Origin: Arsenicicoccus cauae
GTDB lineage: Bacteria > Actinomycetota > Actinomycetes > Actinomycetales > Dermatophilaceae
DNA: 64,000 nucleotides
Assembly: GCF_009707125.1 (NCBI RefSeq)
Contig: NZ_WLVL01000040.1
Span: 186,001 to 250,000 of the forward strand
Reading direction: 5' to 3'
Shown here: piece after piece, positions 15,496 to 24,316 of the stretch
Layout: each line of letters starts with the position of its first letter
How positions within the stretch are numbered: position 1 is the first letter of the stretch
Made by a program: the position numbers and the translations under genes
Notes under the pieces: generated by a model
Databases searched by the model: none
What the model was told of the DNA's origin: nothing
The model's input: the letters and a program-made list of their open reading frames with translations, nothing else

Positions 15496-16469
15496 GCGAT
15501 CTCGCCATCGGGATCGACATCGGTGGCACCAAGGTCGCCGGGGGCGTGCTCGACCAGCAGGGGGCGATCGTGGCGCGCGCCCGCCGGGACACCCCGCACC
15601 GCAGCAAGAGCCCCGGCGTGGTCGAGGACACGATCGTCGGCGTCATCGAGGACCTGCTGGTGCAGGTGCGCCGCGAGGAGGTCCTGGCCGTGGGCGTCGG
15701 CGCGGCCGGATGGGTCTCGGCGGACCGCGCGACCGTGCTGTTCGCGCCGCACCTGTCCTGGCGCAACGAGCCGCTCCGGGAGCGGCTCTCGACCCGGGTG
15801 CCGGTCCCGGTCTACGTCGACAACGACGCCAATGCGGCGGGGTGGGCGGAGCACCGCTTCGGCGCCGGTCGCGGCGAGACCCACCTCATGATGATCACGC
15901 TCGGCACCGGCATCGGCGGCGCCCTCGTCATGGACGGGCAGGTCCAGCGCGGACGGTATGGCGTGGCGGGGGAGTACGGCCACATGATGGTGGTCCCCGG
16001 CGGCCACCGGTGCGAGTGCGGCAACCGTGGCTGCTGGGAGCAGTACGCCTCGGGCAACGCCCTGGTCCGAGAGGCGCGCAGCCTCCTGCTGGCCAACTCG
16101 CCGGTGGCCCATGACCTGCTGGAACGTCTCGGCGGCGAGGACCAGGCCCTGACCGGCCCCGTGATCACGGAGGCCGCCCAGGACGGCGACCAGACCTGCG
16201 TCGAGCTCATCGCGGACATCGGACGGTGGCTCGGCACCGGTCTGGCCAACCTCGCGGCGGCCCTCGACCCCGGCAGCTTCGTCATCGGCGGCGGCGTCAG
16301 CGCCGCCGGGGACCTGCTGCTCGGCCCGGCCCGCGAGACCTTCGCCCGTGAGCTGACCGGGCGTGGCTACCGCCCCATGGCGCGCATCCTGCAGGCCAGC
16401 CTGGGCAACGAGGCGGGGCTCATCGGCGCGGCGGACCTCGCGCGCAGCGAGGTCCTCGCGACGCCATGA
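15492..16469 (+). CDS. ROK family sugar kinase, probable glucokinase (second copy)
   Basis: A 325-residue ROK kinase immediately downstream of the first. It has IGIDIGGTKVAGG at the N-terminus, the catalytic D112 in VDNDAN, GTGIGGA and the zinc motif CECGNRGCWE, so all catalytic parts are kept. Differences from the first copy are spread over the length, including the 155-190 region that lines the sugar site, so a different sugar preference is possible. GTG at 15492 overlaps the previous stop. It is followed by an ATGA overlap with the EEP gene. Confidence 0.93.
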   Translation: MSDLAIGIDIGGTKVAGGVLDQQGAIVARARRDTPHRSKSPGVVEDTIVGVIEDLLVQVRREEVLAVGVGAAGWVSADRATVLFAPHLSWRNEPLRERLSTRVPVPVYVDNDANAAGWAEHRFGAGRGETHLMMITLGTGIGGALVMDGQVQRGRYGVAGEYGHMMVVPGGHRCECGNRGCWEQYASGNALVREARSLLLANSPVAHDLLERLGGEDQALTGPVITEAAQDGDQTCVELIADIGRWLGTGLANLAAALDPGSFVIGGGVSAAGDLLLGPARETFARELTGRGYRPMARILQASLGNEAGLIGAADLARSEVLATP

Positions 16470-17143
16470 CGGTGCGCGTCGCGAGCTACAACACCCGCGA
16501 CTTCCTGGACGACCGCAGGGCCGCCGCCCGCGTGGTGCGAGCGCTGGCGCCGGACGTCCTGCTGCTGCAGGAGGCTCCGCGGCGGTTCTGGCCCGGCCCG
16601 CTGGTGCGCAGCTTCGCCCGCGAGACCGGCCTGCGCTGGCCAGGCGGCCACCGCGGCTCGGGCGGGACGACCGTCATGCTCTCGGACCGCCTCACACTCG
16701 TCGACTGCCGGCACCACGGCCTGCCGGTGCCGCTCGGTCAACGGACCCGAGGGTATGCCGTCCTGCGCGCCCAGCTCCCCGAGGGGCCGCTGCTGACGGC
16801 GGTGAGCGTGCACCTGGGGTTGTTCGAGGGGCAGCGGCTCAGGCACACGCACCAGATCCTGCGCGACCTGCCGCGCGAGGGGCCGCTCGTGCTCGCCGGC
16901 GACCTCAACGAGGGCCCGGGCGGACCCAGCTGGCAGACCATCGCCAGGGTGCTCGACGTGCTGTCGGTGGAGGAGCCCACCTACCCGTCGTGGGCTCCGG
17001 TCGAGATGCTCGACGTGGTCTGGGGGAGGGGCCTGCGCCGGGTGGACGGCACCCCGCCGCCGTTGGACCGAGGAGGCCGGGACGTCCGGCGCGCCTCGGA
17101 CCACCTGCCGGTGTGGGCGGACGTCGACCTGCTCGCGCCCTGA
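16466..17143 (+). CDS. endonuclease/exonuclease/phosphatase (EEP) family protein
   Basis: A 225-residue metal-dependent phosphodiesterase fold. The family motifs are in order: ASYNTRDF at the N-terminus, LLLQE (metal-binding Glu), GDLNEG (catalytic Asp and Asn) and SDHLPVW at the C-terminus. There is no signal peptide, so it acts in the cytoplasm. The substrate could be DNA, a nucleotide or a phosphorylated small molecule, and the sequence does not decide. Its start overlaps the stop of the second ROK kinase, which makes it the last gene of the unit starting at 13746. Confidence 0.9.
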   Translation: MTVRVASYNTRDFLDDRRAAARVVRALAPDVLLLQEAPRRFWPGPLVRSFARETGLRWPGGHRGSGGTTVMLSDRLTLVDCRHHGLPVPLGQRTRGYAVLRAQLPEGPLLTAVSVHLGLFEGQRLRHTHQILRDLPREGPLVLAGDLNEGPGGPSWQTIARVLDVLSVEEPTYPSWAPVEMLDVVWGRGLRRVDGTPPPLDRGGRDVRRASDHLPVWADVDLLAP

Positions 17144-17154
17144 CGGGCGGGGCG

Positions 17155-17173
17155 CTGGGCCTCGGCGGCCCAG
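17155..17173. terminator. hairpin between convergent genes
   Basis: CTGGGCC (17155-17161) pairs with GGCCCAG (17167-17173) across a 5-base loop. It sits between the ends of the EEP gene (+) and the membrane protein gene (-) and could serve both. Confidence 0.5.
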
Positions 17174-17193
17174 AGGTGCACCTCGTCCTGCGG

Positions 17194-17733
17194 TCACACC
17201 CGCGCGCCGTCGTCGTCCTCGTCGTGCGTGCTGGGCAGACGCAGCACCAGCCCCGCGAAGGCCGCGACGGTGGCGAGCCCCGCCAGCCACAGGTAGATGC
17301 GCGGGGTGGTGTGGCCCGTCAGCACCAGCAGCAGCAGCACGAGCGGGCCGGCGCAGAGGCCGACGAGGATCGCCCACCAGACGGGGTCGGAGCGCCACGA
17401 CGGCATCGGGGCAGGCGGCGGTGGCACGTAGCGGTCGTCGGGGTCGTCGGGGTCGACGGGAGGGCTCCAGGAGCGGTGGTCGGTCCCCATCGACAGCCCC
17501 GACGCGGGGTCGCGGTAGACCAGGCGCGGGTCCAGGGCGCGGCGCTGCTGCGGCGTCCCGGTGGGTGGCGGAGGAGGCACCGACTCGGGGGCGTGAGCGG
17601 GACCGGCAGCGGCGCCCTGGCCCGGTCGGCCCTCACCCGGGAGGTCATCTGAGGTCGATCCGTCCTCGTCGTCCCAGCGCGCGACGATCTCCTCGAAGCG
17701 GGCGTTGATGTCGTCCGGCTCGTGGGTGCCCAT
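17194..17733 (-). CDS. hypothetical protein with proline-rich region and two membrane helices
   Basis: A 179-residue protein with an acidic N-terminal start (INARFEEIVARWDDED), a proline/glycine-rich middle (PPPPPTG and PPPPAP) and two C-terminal membrane helices (about residues 115-138 and 144-165), ending in an acidic tail. No enzymatic motif is visible. It lies 3 bases downstream of the alpha/beta hydrolase stop codon and is probably co-transcribed with it. Related proteins are found only in actinobacteria as far as I know. Confidence 0.75.
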   Translation of the reverse strand: MGTHEPDDINARFEEIVARWDDEDGSTSDDLPGEGRPGQGAAAGPAHAPESVPPPPPTGTPQQRRALDPRLVYRDPASGLSMGTDHRSWSPPVDPDDPDDRYVPPPPAPMPSWRSDPVWWAILVGLCAGPLVLLLLVLTGHTTPRIYLWLAGLATVAAFAGLVLRLPSTHDEDDDGARV

Positions 17734-17736
17734 GGG

Positions 17737-18498
17737 TCAGCCTCGCCGCACGCGCTCGACGAACTCCACCGATCGGTCGTGGATCATGTGCGCGTCGTGG
17801 TCGAGGGTCGCGACGTGATAGCTGTCGGCGAGGCGCACGTGCGTGACGTCGGTGCTGGAGATGCGGCTCAGCAGGAGCTCGGAGCTGGAGGCCGGGACCA
17901 CGTGATCCTCGTCGGACTGCATGAGCAGGACGGGCTGAGTGATGTCCGGCAGGTCCCGCACGGTCAGGGCCCACAGCTGCATCATCGACGACAGGGCGTG
18001 CAGGGGGGTCCGGTCGTAGGCCAGCTCGGTCACCCCGCTCGCCCGGATGTCGCTCGCGATCCCGGCGATCGACGGCGCCAGCCGGCGCATGAGGGGGAGG
18101 GCCCGCAGGCGGTGGTCGTCGCTGCGGTAGGCGGGATTGACCAGCATTAGGCCCGCCACGCTGGGCCCGTGCAGCTCAGCGAGCCGGGTCACGAGCGCGC
18201 CCCCGAGGCTCAGCCCGGCGACGAAGACGGTGTCGCACTCGTCGAGCAGGCGCAGCAGCTCGCGCTCGAGCACGGCGATCCAGTCGTGCCACTCGGTGCG
18301 GTTCAGCGCCTGCCAGGTCGTCCCGTGCCCCGGCAGGCGGGGCAGGCGTACGGCATACCCCTGGTCGGCGAGGTGCTGGGCCCAGGGCCGCACGGACTGC
18401 GGACTGCCCGTGAAGCCGTGGCTGACCAGCACGCCGACCCCGTGCCCCTCGGATCGCCCAGGGCTGCTGAACGCCTCGGCACCTGGCAACACCTGCAC
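17737..18498 (-). CDS. alpha/beta hydrolase, carboxylesterase-type
   Basis: A 253-residue serine hydrolase. The oxyanion region HGFTGSP, nucleophile motif GLSLGG, Asp in QSDEDHVV and His in DSYHVATLDHD form a full catalytic triad, and the order matches the est30-like carboxylesterase and monoacylglycerol lipase group. No signal peptide is seen. GTG at 18498 was chosen over the longer frame because AGGAGG lies 5 bases before it and the protein then begins VQVLPGAEAF, the family pattern. It diverges from the acyltransferase gene. A lipid or ester substrate fits the context. Confidence 0.88.
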   Translation of the reverse strand: MQVLPGAEAFSSPGRSEGHGVGVLVSHGFTGSPQSVRPWAQHLADQGYAVRLPRLPGHGTTWQALNRTEWHDWIAVLERELLRLLDECDTVFVAGLSLGGALVTRLAELHGPSVAGLMLVNPAYRSDDHRLRALPLMRRLAPSIAGIASDIRASGVTELAYDRTPLHALSSMMQLWALTVRDLPDITQPVLLMQSDEDHVVPASSSELLLSRISSTDVTHVRLADSYHVATLDHDAHMIHDRSVEFVERVRRG

Positions 18499-18558
18499 GT
18501 CGACCTCCTGATGGCTGAGCCGCGCGTCACGGCCGTCCCAGGGTAACCGGGGCTGGGT

Positions 18559-18564
18559 TAGAGT
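18559..18564 (+). promoter_or_regulatory. -10 box upstream of the acyltransferase gene
   Basis: TAGAGT with an expected start of transcription near 18571 and a 28-base leader to GTG 18599. Confidence 0.4.
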
Positions 18565-18598
18565 GCTGATCACGCGCGCGCAGATCGAGGTGGCTACG

Positions 18599-19477
18599 GT
18601 GCTCTACTGGTTCTTCAAGTCGCTGGCCCTCGGCCCGCTGCTGAAGGTGCTCTTCCGACCCTGGGTCGAGGGCTCCGAGCACGTCCCCACCCGTGGTGCG
18701 GCGATCCTCGCCAGCAACCACCTGTCCTTCTCCGACTCGTTCTTCCTGCCGCTCGTCCTGAGCCGGCGCATCACCTTCCCGGCCAAGATGGAGTACTTCA
18801 CGGGTCGGGGGGTCAAGGGGCGGCTGACCGCGGCCTTCTTCCGCGGGGTCGGGCAGATCCCCATCGATCGCACGGGCGGCTCGGCGAGCGCCGCAGCCCT
18901 GCGCTCCGGTCTCGAGGTCCTGCACCGGGGCGAGCTGTTCGGCATCTACCCCGAGGGCACGCGATCCCCGGACGGTCGGCTCTACCGCGGCAAGACCGGG
19001 GTGGCGCGCCTGGCGATCGAGGCCGGGGTCCCCGTCATACCGGTCGCCATGATCGGGACCGACAAGGCCCAGCCGACCGGCAAGCTCATCCCCAAGGTCA
19101 TGCGCATCGGGGTGCGCTTCGGCGAGCCGATCGACTTCTCGCGGTATGCCGGGATGGAGGGCGACCGTCACGTCCTGCGCGCCATGACGGACGAGATCAT
19201 GTACGCCCTCATGGAGCTTTCCGGCCAGGAGTACGTCGACGAGTACGCCGCGACCCGCAAGCAGCGGATGGTGGAGACGGCACGGGCCAAGGCCGAGGAG
19301 GCCAGGGTGCGGGCGCGCGAGCTGCAGGACCAGACGCGCGTCAAGGCCGACGAGGCGCTGACCCGGGCCAAGGAGCTCGGGGACCCCGCGGCGCTGAAGG
19401 AGCTGGGCGACCAGACCCTGGCGCGCGCCGAGGAGGCCATCGCCAAGGCCAAGGACCGACGCACGCACAAGGACTGA
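18599..19477 (+). CDS. 1-acyl-sn-glycerol-3-phosphate acyltransferase (PlsC family)
   Basis: About 292 residues; the enzyme adds a second acyl chain to lysophosphatidic acid in phospholipid synthesis at the inner membrane face. Motif I is NHLSFSD (HX4D) and motif III is YPEGTRSPDG. A hydrophobic start (WFFKSLALGPLL) anchors it. GTG at 18599 with GAGG upstream is preferred to the frame start at 18563. Residues from about 220 to the end are an Ala/Lys/Glu-rich helix with two related repeats (QTRVKADEALTRAKELGD and QTLARAEEAIAKAKD), an extension absent from most PlsC proteins. It is the Rv2182c-like member of the conserved block and ends 4 bases before the histidine kinase. Confidence 0.9.
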   Translation: MLYWFFKSLALGPLLKVLFRPWVEGSEHVPTRGAAILASNHLSFSDSFFLPLVLSRRITFPAKMEYFTGRGVKGRLTAAFFRGVGQIPIDRTGGSASAAALRSGLEVLHRGELFGIYPEGTRSPDGRLYRGKTGVARLAIEAGVPVIPVAMIGTDKAQPTGKLIPKVMRIGVRFGEPIDFSRYAGMEGDRHVLRAMTDEIMYALMELSGQEYVDEYAATRKQRMVETARAKAEEARVRARELQDQTRVKADEALTRAKELGDPAALKELGDQTLARAEEAIAKAKDRRTHKD

Positions 19478-19481
19478 GCCG

Positions 19482-20612
19482 ATGGCTGCGCGGCGCTCGA
19501 CGATGGCCGGCCTGGAGCGGGGCATCTGGCGCGGCATCGACGTGTTCCGCCTGCTGGCGCTGTGCTACGCAGCCTCGATGGTGTGGATCCACCGGGACAC
19601 CATGACCCGTCCCTGGGTGGCCTGGCTGGTGCTCGTCGTCCTCGCGGCCTGGTCCTGCTGGCTCGCGACGCGTCAGGCCCGCAGCGCCGGCGCCCTGGGG
19701 GCCGACCTCGCCCTCGCCTGCGGCGCGATCCTCGCGACCATCGCGGTGCACCCGCCGGAGCTCATCGCCGGCGGTTCCACGACGATCCCGTCCATGTATG
19801 CCGCCGCGCCCGTCGCCGCCTGGGCCGTCAGCTGGGGCCTGCGGGGGGCCCTGGTGTCCGCCGGTGTCGTGACCGTGGCCAACCTCGTCGAGGTCGGCCA
19901 ACCGACCGGCGCGACGATCTACAACACCTTGCTGCTCGTCGTCGTGGCCGCCTGCCTGGGCCTCTGCATGGACCTCGGCCGCCGCAGCCAGGCCGCGCTC
20001 GACGAGGGTCTGCGCCTGCAGGCGGAGGCGGCCGAGCGGGAACGAATCGCCCGCGTCGTCCACGACGGGGTCCTGCAGACGCTCGCGCTGATCCACCGCC
20101 GCGGGGCCCAGGCGGGCGGCGAGGCCGCGGCGCTCGGGGCGCTGGCAGCCGCCTCCGAGCGCGACCTCCGCTCGCTCGTGACGGCGGCCCGGCCCCGCGA
20201 GCGTCCCGGCACCGTGACCAGCATCGACGTGCGGGCCGCCCTCATGGCTCTGGCTGGGCCGGGGGTGGAGGTCGTGGCACCCGCCGAGGCCGTTCCCCTG
20301 CCGTCCCGGCGGGGTCAGGAGCTGGTCGCCGCCGTGGGTGCCCTGCTCGACAACGTCGCCCGCCACGCCGGACCCGGGGCGCGCGCCTGGGTGCTGCTCG
20401 ACGACCTCGGCCCGGCGATCGAGGTCACGGTCCGTGACGACGGCTGCGGCATACCGCCCGGTCGTCTGGAGGAGGCGGAGCGCGACGGCCGGCTCGGCGT
20501 CGCGTCCTCGGTGCGCGGTCGCCTGCGGGACCTCGGGGGAGAGGCGACCGTCCGATCGACCATGGGGCGAGGCACGACCGTGCGGCTGTGCCTGCCCACC
20601 CAGGAGGAGTGA
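19482..20612 (+). CDS. membrane sensor histidine kinase
   Basis: A 376-residue kinase. Four to five membrane helices fill residues 20-165. The HisKA_3-like dimerisation segment is RIARVVHDGVLQTLALIHRR with phospho-acceptor H194. The ATP-binding domain has LLDNVARHAG (N box), DDGCGIP (G1) and GRGTTVRLCLP. This is the NarL-type class of kinase and pairs with the LuxR-type regulator that follows with a one-base overlap. The signal is not evident since there is no large extracellular loop, so a membrane or lipid state is possible given the adjacent plsC-like gene. Confidence 0.92.
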   Translation: MAARRSTMAGLERGIWRGIDVFRLLALCYAASMVWIHRDTMTRPWVAWLVLVVLAAWSCWLATRQARSAGALGADLALACGAILATIAVHPPELIAGGSTTIPSMYAAAPVAAWAVSWGLRGALVSAGVVTVANLVEVGQPTGATIYNTLLLVVVAACLGLCMDLGRRSQAALDEGLRLQAEAAERERIARVVHDGVLQTLALIHRRGAQAGGEAAALGALAAASERDLRSLVTAARPRERPGTVTSIDVRAALMALAGPGVEVVAPAEAVPLPSRRGQELVAAVGALLDNVARHAGPGARAWVLLDDLGPAIEVTVRDDGCGIPPGRLEEAERDGRLGVASSVRGRLRDLGGEATVRSTMGRGTTVRLCLPTQEE

Positions 20613-21310
20613 TGACCCAGCGGAACGACACCGACCGCGACGGACGCCGGACCTCGGTGCTCGTCGCCGATGACCACCCCATGTGGCTGGACGCCGTGGT
20701 GCGCGACCTCGACGACGCGGGGTACGACGTCGTCGGCACCGCCACGGACGGGGAGGCGGCGGTGCGCAGGTCGCTCGCCACCCGGCCCGACGTCCTCGTC
20801 CTCGACCTCAACATGCCGGGGCTGCGGGGGCAGGAGGTCTGCGCGCGCCTCGCCGCGGCCGGCCTCGGCACGCGGGTGCTGATCCTGACGGCGAGCGGGG
20901 AGCAGCAGGACGTCCTCGACGCCATCAAGGCCGGCGCGACGGGCTACCTGCTGAAGTCCACCGGCCGCACGGAGTTCCTCTCCGCTGTGCGGGCGACGGC
21001 CGAGGGCCGCGCCAGCTTCACGCCGGGCCTGGCCGGGCTGGTCCTGGGGGAGTACCGCCGCCTGGCGTCACGGTCCGAGCGGCATCCGGAGCCGGACGCC
21101 GCTCCCGTCCCCGAGCTGACGGCGCGCGAGGTGGAGGTGCTGCGGCTGGTGGCGACGGGCATGTCCTACAAGGACATCGCCGCCGAGCTCACCATCAGCC
21201 ACCGCACCGTGCAGAACCACGTCCAGAACACCCTGACCAAGCTGCAGCTGCACAACCGCGTCCAGCTGGTGCGCTATGCCATCGACCAGGGGCTCGACGG
21301 CCCGGCCTGA
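20612..21310 (+). CDS. LuxR/NarL-type response regulator
   Basis: A 232-residue regulator. The receiver domain has ADDHP acidic residues, phospho-acceptor D65 (LDLNMPG) and the Lys in GYLLKSTG, so phosphorylation is intact. The LuxR-type DNA-binding domain is at about 167-225 (LTAREVEVLRLVATGMSYKDIAAEL, then HRTVQNHVQNTLTKL). Its ATG overlaps the kinase stop codon (TGATG). The target genes cannot be told from the sequence; self-control and control of the adjacent plsC gene are natural candidates. Confidence 0.95.
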   Translation: MTQRNDTDRDGRRTSVLVADDHPMWLDAVVRDLDDAGYDVVGTATDGEAAVRRSLATRPDVLVLDLNMPGLRGQEVCARLAAAGLGTRVLILTASGEQQDVLDAIKAGATGYLLKSTGRTEFLSAVRATAEGRASFTPGLAGLVLGEYRRLASRSERHPEPDAAPVPELTAREVEVLRLVATGMSYKDIAAELTISHRTVQNHVQNTLTKLQLHNRVQLVRYAIDQGLDGPA

Positions 21311-21338
21311 CCGAGGCCTGACCTCCGCCTGACCATGG

Positions 21339-22196
21339 TCAGAAGGTCGGGAAGCGCTCGCTGGTCTGCTCCGGCGGCAGCGTCTGCTCACGCAGCACCT
21401 GCAGCACCCGCGCGTCGATGCCGTCCGGCGTCAGACGCATCTCGAGGTTCTCCATGGCGCCCCACGCGCCGAGGGCCGTGGCCACGTCGCCGGCGTAGCC
21501 CAGCCGCTCCAGCCGCTCCCGCACGTCCTCGAGCAGGGGGCCCTCCAGGGGCAGGACCTTGGTCGGGCGGCCGAAGTGGAGCTCGTTGAGGGCCACCAGC
21601 CGGTGCAGCTCCTGCACCGGCTGAGGGTGGTCGTCGACCCGCAGGTCGGCCAGCACGCCGCAGGCGTCGTAGCCCGCGCCCGGGAAGGTCGCATAGACGC
21701 CGGCGCTCTGACGTCCCCGGCGGTCCCCGCCGGCCCGGTCACCGGCGAGCAGGGTCTCGACGAGCCGGTCGACGAAGGGCAGGTGCGCGCCCTCGAGCCA
21801 GGTGCGCTCCATCGACGTGACGACCTCCTCGCCCGTGAGGATGTTGCCCTGGATCGCGTAGCCGCCGTCCGCGTCGCGACCCGCGACCCCACCGCACCAC
21901 GGCACGCAGTCGGCGCCAGTGAAGGTCACCTGGCTGGTCGCCCCCACGATCCCGACCTGACGGGTAGCGGCCTGGGAGTCCTCGCCGGTGATCCGTGCCA
22001 GGGCCTCGTCGGCGGTCAGGCCCTCCTCGAGCCGGTCCAGCGCGGCGACCCGGTAGCCGGCGTTGGCGAGCGCCTGGCTGGCGACCGCCCCGACCCCCGG
22101 GCGCACCATCGCCACCGGTCCGCTGGCGGCGAGGAACCTGCTCGCGACGGCGACGCCGTAGGCGTCTCCGACGTTGGCCACGATCGAGAACGTCAT
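21339..22196 (-). CDS. DUF1028 family protein
   Basis: A 285-residue protein of the DUF1028 group, which has an Ntn-hydrolase-like fold. The start TFSIVANVGDAYGVAVASR and the GGYAIQGNIL and PGAGYDACGVLADLR segments are typical. Family members are often annotated as putative hydrolases, and some carry a peptidoglycan-binding C-terminus, which is not seen here. The function is not settled. It is convergent with the response regulator and diverges from the DAHP synthase gene, with no other gene close enough to suggest an operon. Confidence 0.85.
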   Translation of the reverse strand: MTFSIVANVGDAYGVAVASRFLAASGPVAMVRPGVGAVASQALANAGYRVAALDRLEEGLTADEALARITGEDSQAATRQVGIVGATSQVTFTGADCVPWCGGVAGRDADGGYAIQGNILTGEEVVTSMERTWLEGAHLPFVDRLVETLLAGDRAGGDRRGRQSAGVYATFPGAGYDACGVLADLRVDDHPQPVQELHRLVALNELHFGRPTKVLPLEGPLLEDVRERLERLGYAGDVATALGAWGAMENLEMRLTPDGIDARVLQVLREQTLPPEQTSERFPTF

Positions 22197-22276
22197 GCGT
22201 CGACCCTAACGTCTGGGGGAGCCCGGGGCGCGGCGCCCGTGATGCGGACGCGTCCTGGTGCGTGCGGCGAGGGCCG

Positions 22277-22282
22277 TAGGCT
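22277..22282 (+). promoter_or_regulatory. -10 box, leaderless start of DAHP synthase
   Basis: TAGGCT, 6 bases, GTG at 22289. The spacing favours this GTG over the in-frame GTG at 22283, which would lie upstream of the transcription start. Confidence 0.55.
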
Positions 22283-22288
22283 GTGGCC

Positions 22289-23644
22289 GTGAGTACCCAA
22301 CCCGCTCCCGAGCTCCTGACGGCCCTCGACGCGTGGCGCGACCTGCCCGCCGCCCAGCAGCCGTCGTGGCCGCAAGGGTCCGGGCTGGAGGCGGCGGTGG
22401 ACACGCTCCGCTCGATGCCGCCGCTGGTGTTCGCCGGGGAGTGCGACCAGCTCACCGACCGGCTGGCCTCGGCGGCCCGCGGCGAGGCCTTCGTGCTGCA
22501 GGGCGGTGACTGCGCCGAGACCTTCGCCTACGCCACGGCGGACAACATCCGGGACCGGGTCAAGACCCTGCTGCAGATGGCGGCGGTCCTCACCTACGGC
22601 GCCAGCGTGCCGGTCGTCAAGATCGGCCGTATGGCGGGGCAGTACACCAAGCCCCGCTCCTCGGACACCGAGACGCGGGGGGAGGTCACGCTCCCGGCCT
22701 ACCGCGGCGACATGGTCAACGACTTCGAGTTCACCCCCGAGTCGCGCCGGCCCGACCCGCAGCGCATGGTCCGCGGCTACCACGCCAGCGCCGCGACGCT
22801 GAACCTCGTGCGGGCGTTCACCACGGGCGGGTTCGCCGACCTGCGGCACGTCCACGCGTGGAACCGCGGGTTCTCCGCCAACGCCGAGTACGCCCGCTAC
22901 GAGTCCATGGCGCGCGACATCGACAAGGCCATGCGGTTCATGCTGGCCTGCGGCGCCGACTTCGACGCGATGCGGTCGGTCGAGTTCTACGCCAGCCACG
23001 AGGCGCTGCTGCTGGAGTACGAACGCGCGCTCACCCGGATCGACCACCGCACGGGGGTCGCCTACGACACGAGCGGCCACATGGTGTGGGTCGGCGAGCG
23101 CACCCGCCAGCTCGACGGGGCCCACCTGGAGTTCGTCTCCCGCATCCACAACCCGGTCGGCGTCAAGCTGGGCCCCTCCACCACCGGCGACGACGTGATG
23201 GCGATCGTCGACAAGGTCGACCCCGAGCGTCGTCCCGGCCGACTGACCTTCATCACGCGCATGGGGGCCGGCACGATCCGACAGGCGCTGCCGCCCATCG
23301 TCGAGCGGGTGCAGCAGGAGGGAGTCCTGGTGACCTGGGTGACGGACCCCATGCACGGCAACACCCACACGAGCGCGAGCGGCTACAAGACCCGCGACTT
23401 CGACGACGTGGTCGACGAGGTGCGGGGGTTCTTCGAGGTGCACGCCGACCTCGGCACGATCCCCGGTGGCATGCACGTCGAGCTCACCGGCAACGATGTC
23501 ACCGAGTGCACAGGCGGGTCGATCCGCATCGAGGACGCCGACCTGTCGGCGCGCTACGAGACGGTGTGCGACCCGCGGCTCAACCACCAGCAGAGCCTGG
23601 AGCTGGCCTTTCTCGTGGCCGAGATGCTGGCCCAGCGGTCCTGA
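22289..23644 (+). CDS. aroF: class II 3-deoxy-7-phosphoheptulonate (DAHP) synthase
   Basis: A 451-residue plant-type DAHP synthase; it condenses PEP with erythrose 4-phosphate, the first step of the shikimate pathway. Diagnostic parts are the N-terminal LLTALDAWRDLPAAQQP, FVLQGGDCAETF (manganese-binding Cys), KIGRMAGQYTKPRS, GERTRQLDGAH, HGNTHTS and the late ELTGNDVTECTGGS. M. tuberculosis AroG (Rv2178c) is the same class and lies in the corresponding place. Allosteric control by aromatic amino acids is known for the family. Confidence 0.97.
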   Translation: MSTQPAPELLTALDAWRDLPAAQQPSWPQGSGLEAAVDTLRSMPPLVFAGECDQLTDRLASAARGEAFVLQGGDCAETFAYATADNIRDRVKTLLQMAAVLTYGASVPVVKIGRMAGQYTKPRSSDTETRGEVTLPAYRGDMVNDFEFTPESRRPDPQRMVRGYHASAATLNLVRAFTTGGFADLRHVHAWNRGFSANAEYARYESMARDIDKAMRFMLACGADFDAMRSVEFYASHEALLLEYERALTRIDHRTGVAYDTSGHMVWVGERTRQLDGAHLEFVSRIHNPVGVKLGPSTTGDDVMAIVDKVDPERRPGRLTFITRMGAGTIRQALPPIVERVQQEGVLVTWVTDPMHGNTHTSASGYKTRDFDDVVDEVRGFFEVHADLGTIPGGMHVELTGNDVTECTGGSIRIEDADLSARYETVCDPRLNHQQSLELAFLVAEMLAQRS

Positions 23645-23678
23645 GCCGCACCTGGGCAGATGTGAGAGAGTTCGTCGC

Positions 23679-24260
23679 ATGCCTCGCACCGAGCCGCGCA
23701 CCGTGCCCCCCGGGCAACGGCTCGTCGCGGAGCTGCCGGTGCAGCACTACGGACGGGTGCCGGTGCTCTCGCCCGAGACGTGGACGTTGTCGATCGTCGG
23801 CGAGACGGCCGGGCCGGATCGGGTCCTGACCTGGGAGGACCTGCAGGCGCTGCCGCGTGACACCCTGGTGGCTGACCAGCACTGCGTGTCCAAGCTGACC
23901 AGCCAGGACGTCGTGTGGGAGGGGGTCCTGGTGCGGCACGTCGTGGACCTCGCGCCCCCGGCCGACGGCGCGGGCCACGTGCTCGTCTCGGCGACCTACG
24001 GCTACAGCGCCAGCCTGCTGCTCGACGACCTGATCTCCCCGCGGTCGCTGCTCGCCACGCACCGCAACGGCGACCCCCTGGCCGCCGAGCGAGGAGGTCC
24101 GGTGCGCCTGGTCGTGCCGCACCTCTACGGCTACAAGGGCCCCAAGTGGGTCGGCGAGATCGCCTACCTGCGGGAGCCGGTGCGCGGCTTCTGGGAGCAG
24201 CGCGGCTATCACCTGGTGGGTGACGTATGGCGGCAGGAGCGGTACTCCTACCAGGAGTGA
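23679..24260 (+). CDS. molybdopterin-dependent oxidoreductase domain protein (sulfite oxidase fold)
   Basis: A 193-residue soluble protein with the sulfite-oxidase molybdopterin-binding fold. C69 in DQHCVSKLT is at the place of the molybdenum-ligating Cys. The segments VWEGVLVRHVVDLA, ATYGYSASLLLDDL and GGPVRLVVPHLYGYKGPKWV belong to the family. There is no Tat signal and no dimerisation domain, so it is a small cytoplasmic member of unknown substrate, similar to MsrP-like or YuiH-like proteins. It lies 34 bases after the DAHP synthase and may share its transcript. Confidence 0.88.
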   Translation: MPRTEPRTVPPGQRLVAELPVQHYGRVPVLSPETWTLSIVGETAGPDRVLTWEDLQALPRDTLVADQHCVSKLTSQDVVWEGVLVRHVVDLAPPADGAGHVLVSATYGYSASLLLDDLISPRSLLATHRNGDPLAAERGGPVRLVVPHLYGYKGPKWVGEIAYLREPVRGFWEQRGYHLVGDVWRQERYSYQE

Positions 24261-24316
24261 GCGTGAGCGCACGCCCGCCGGACCTGTCTGCACGGCCGGT
24301 CGACGCGCGGGTGGGC

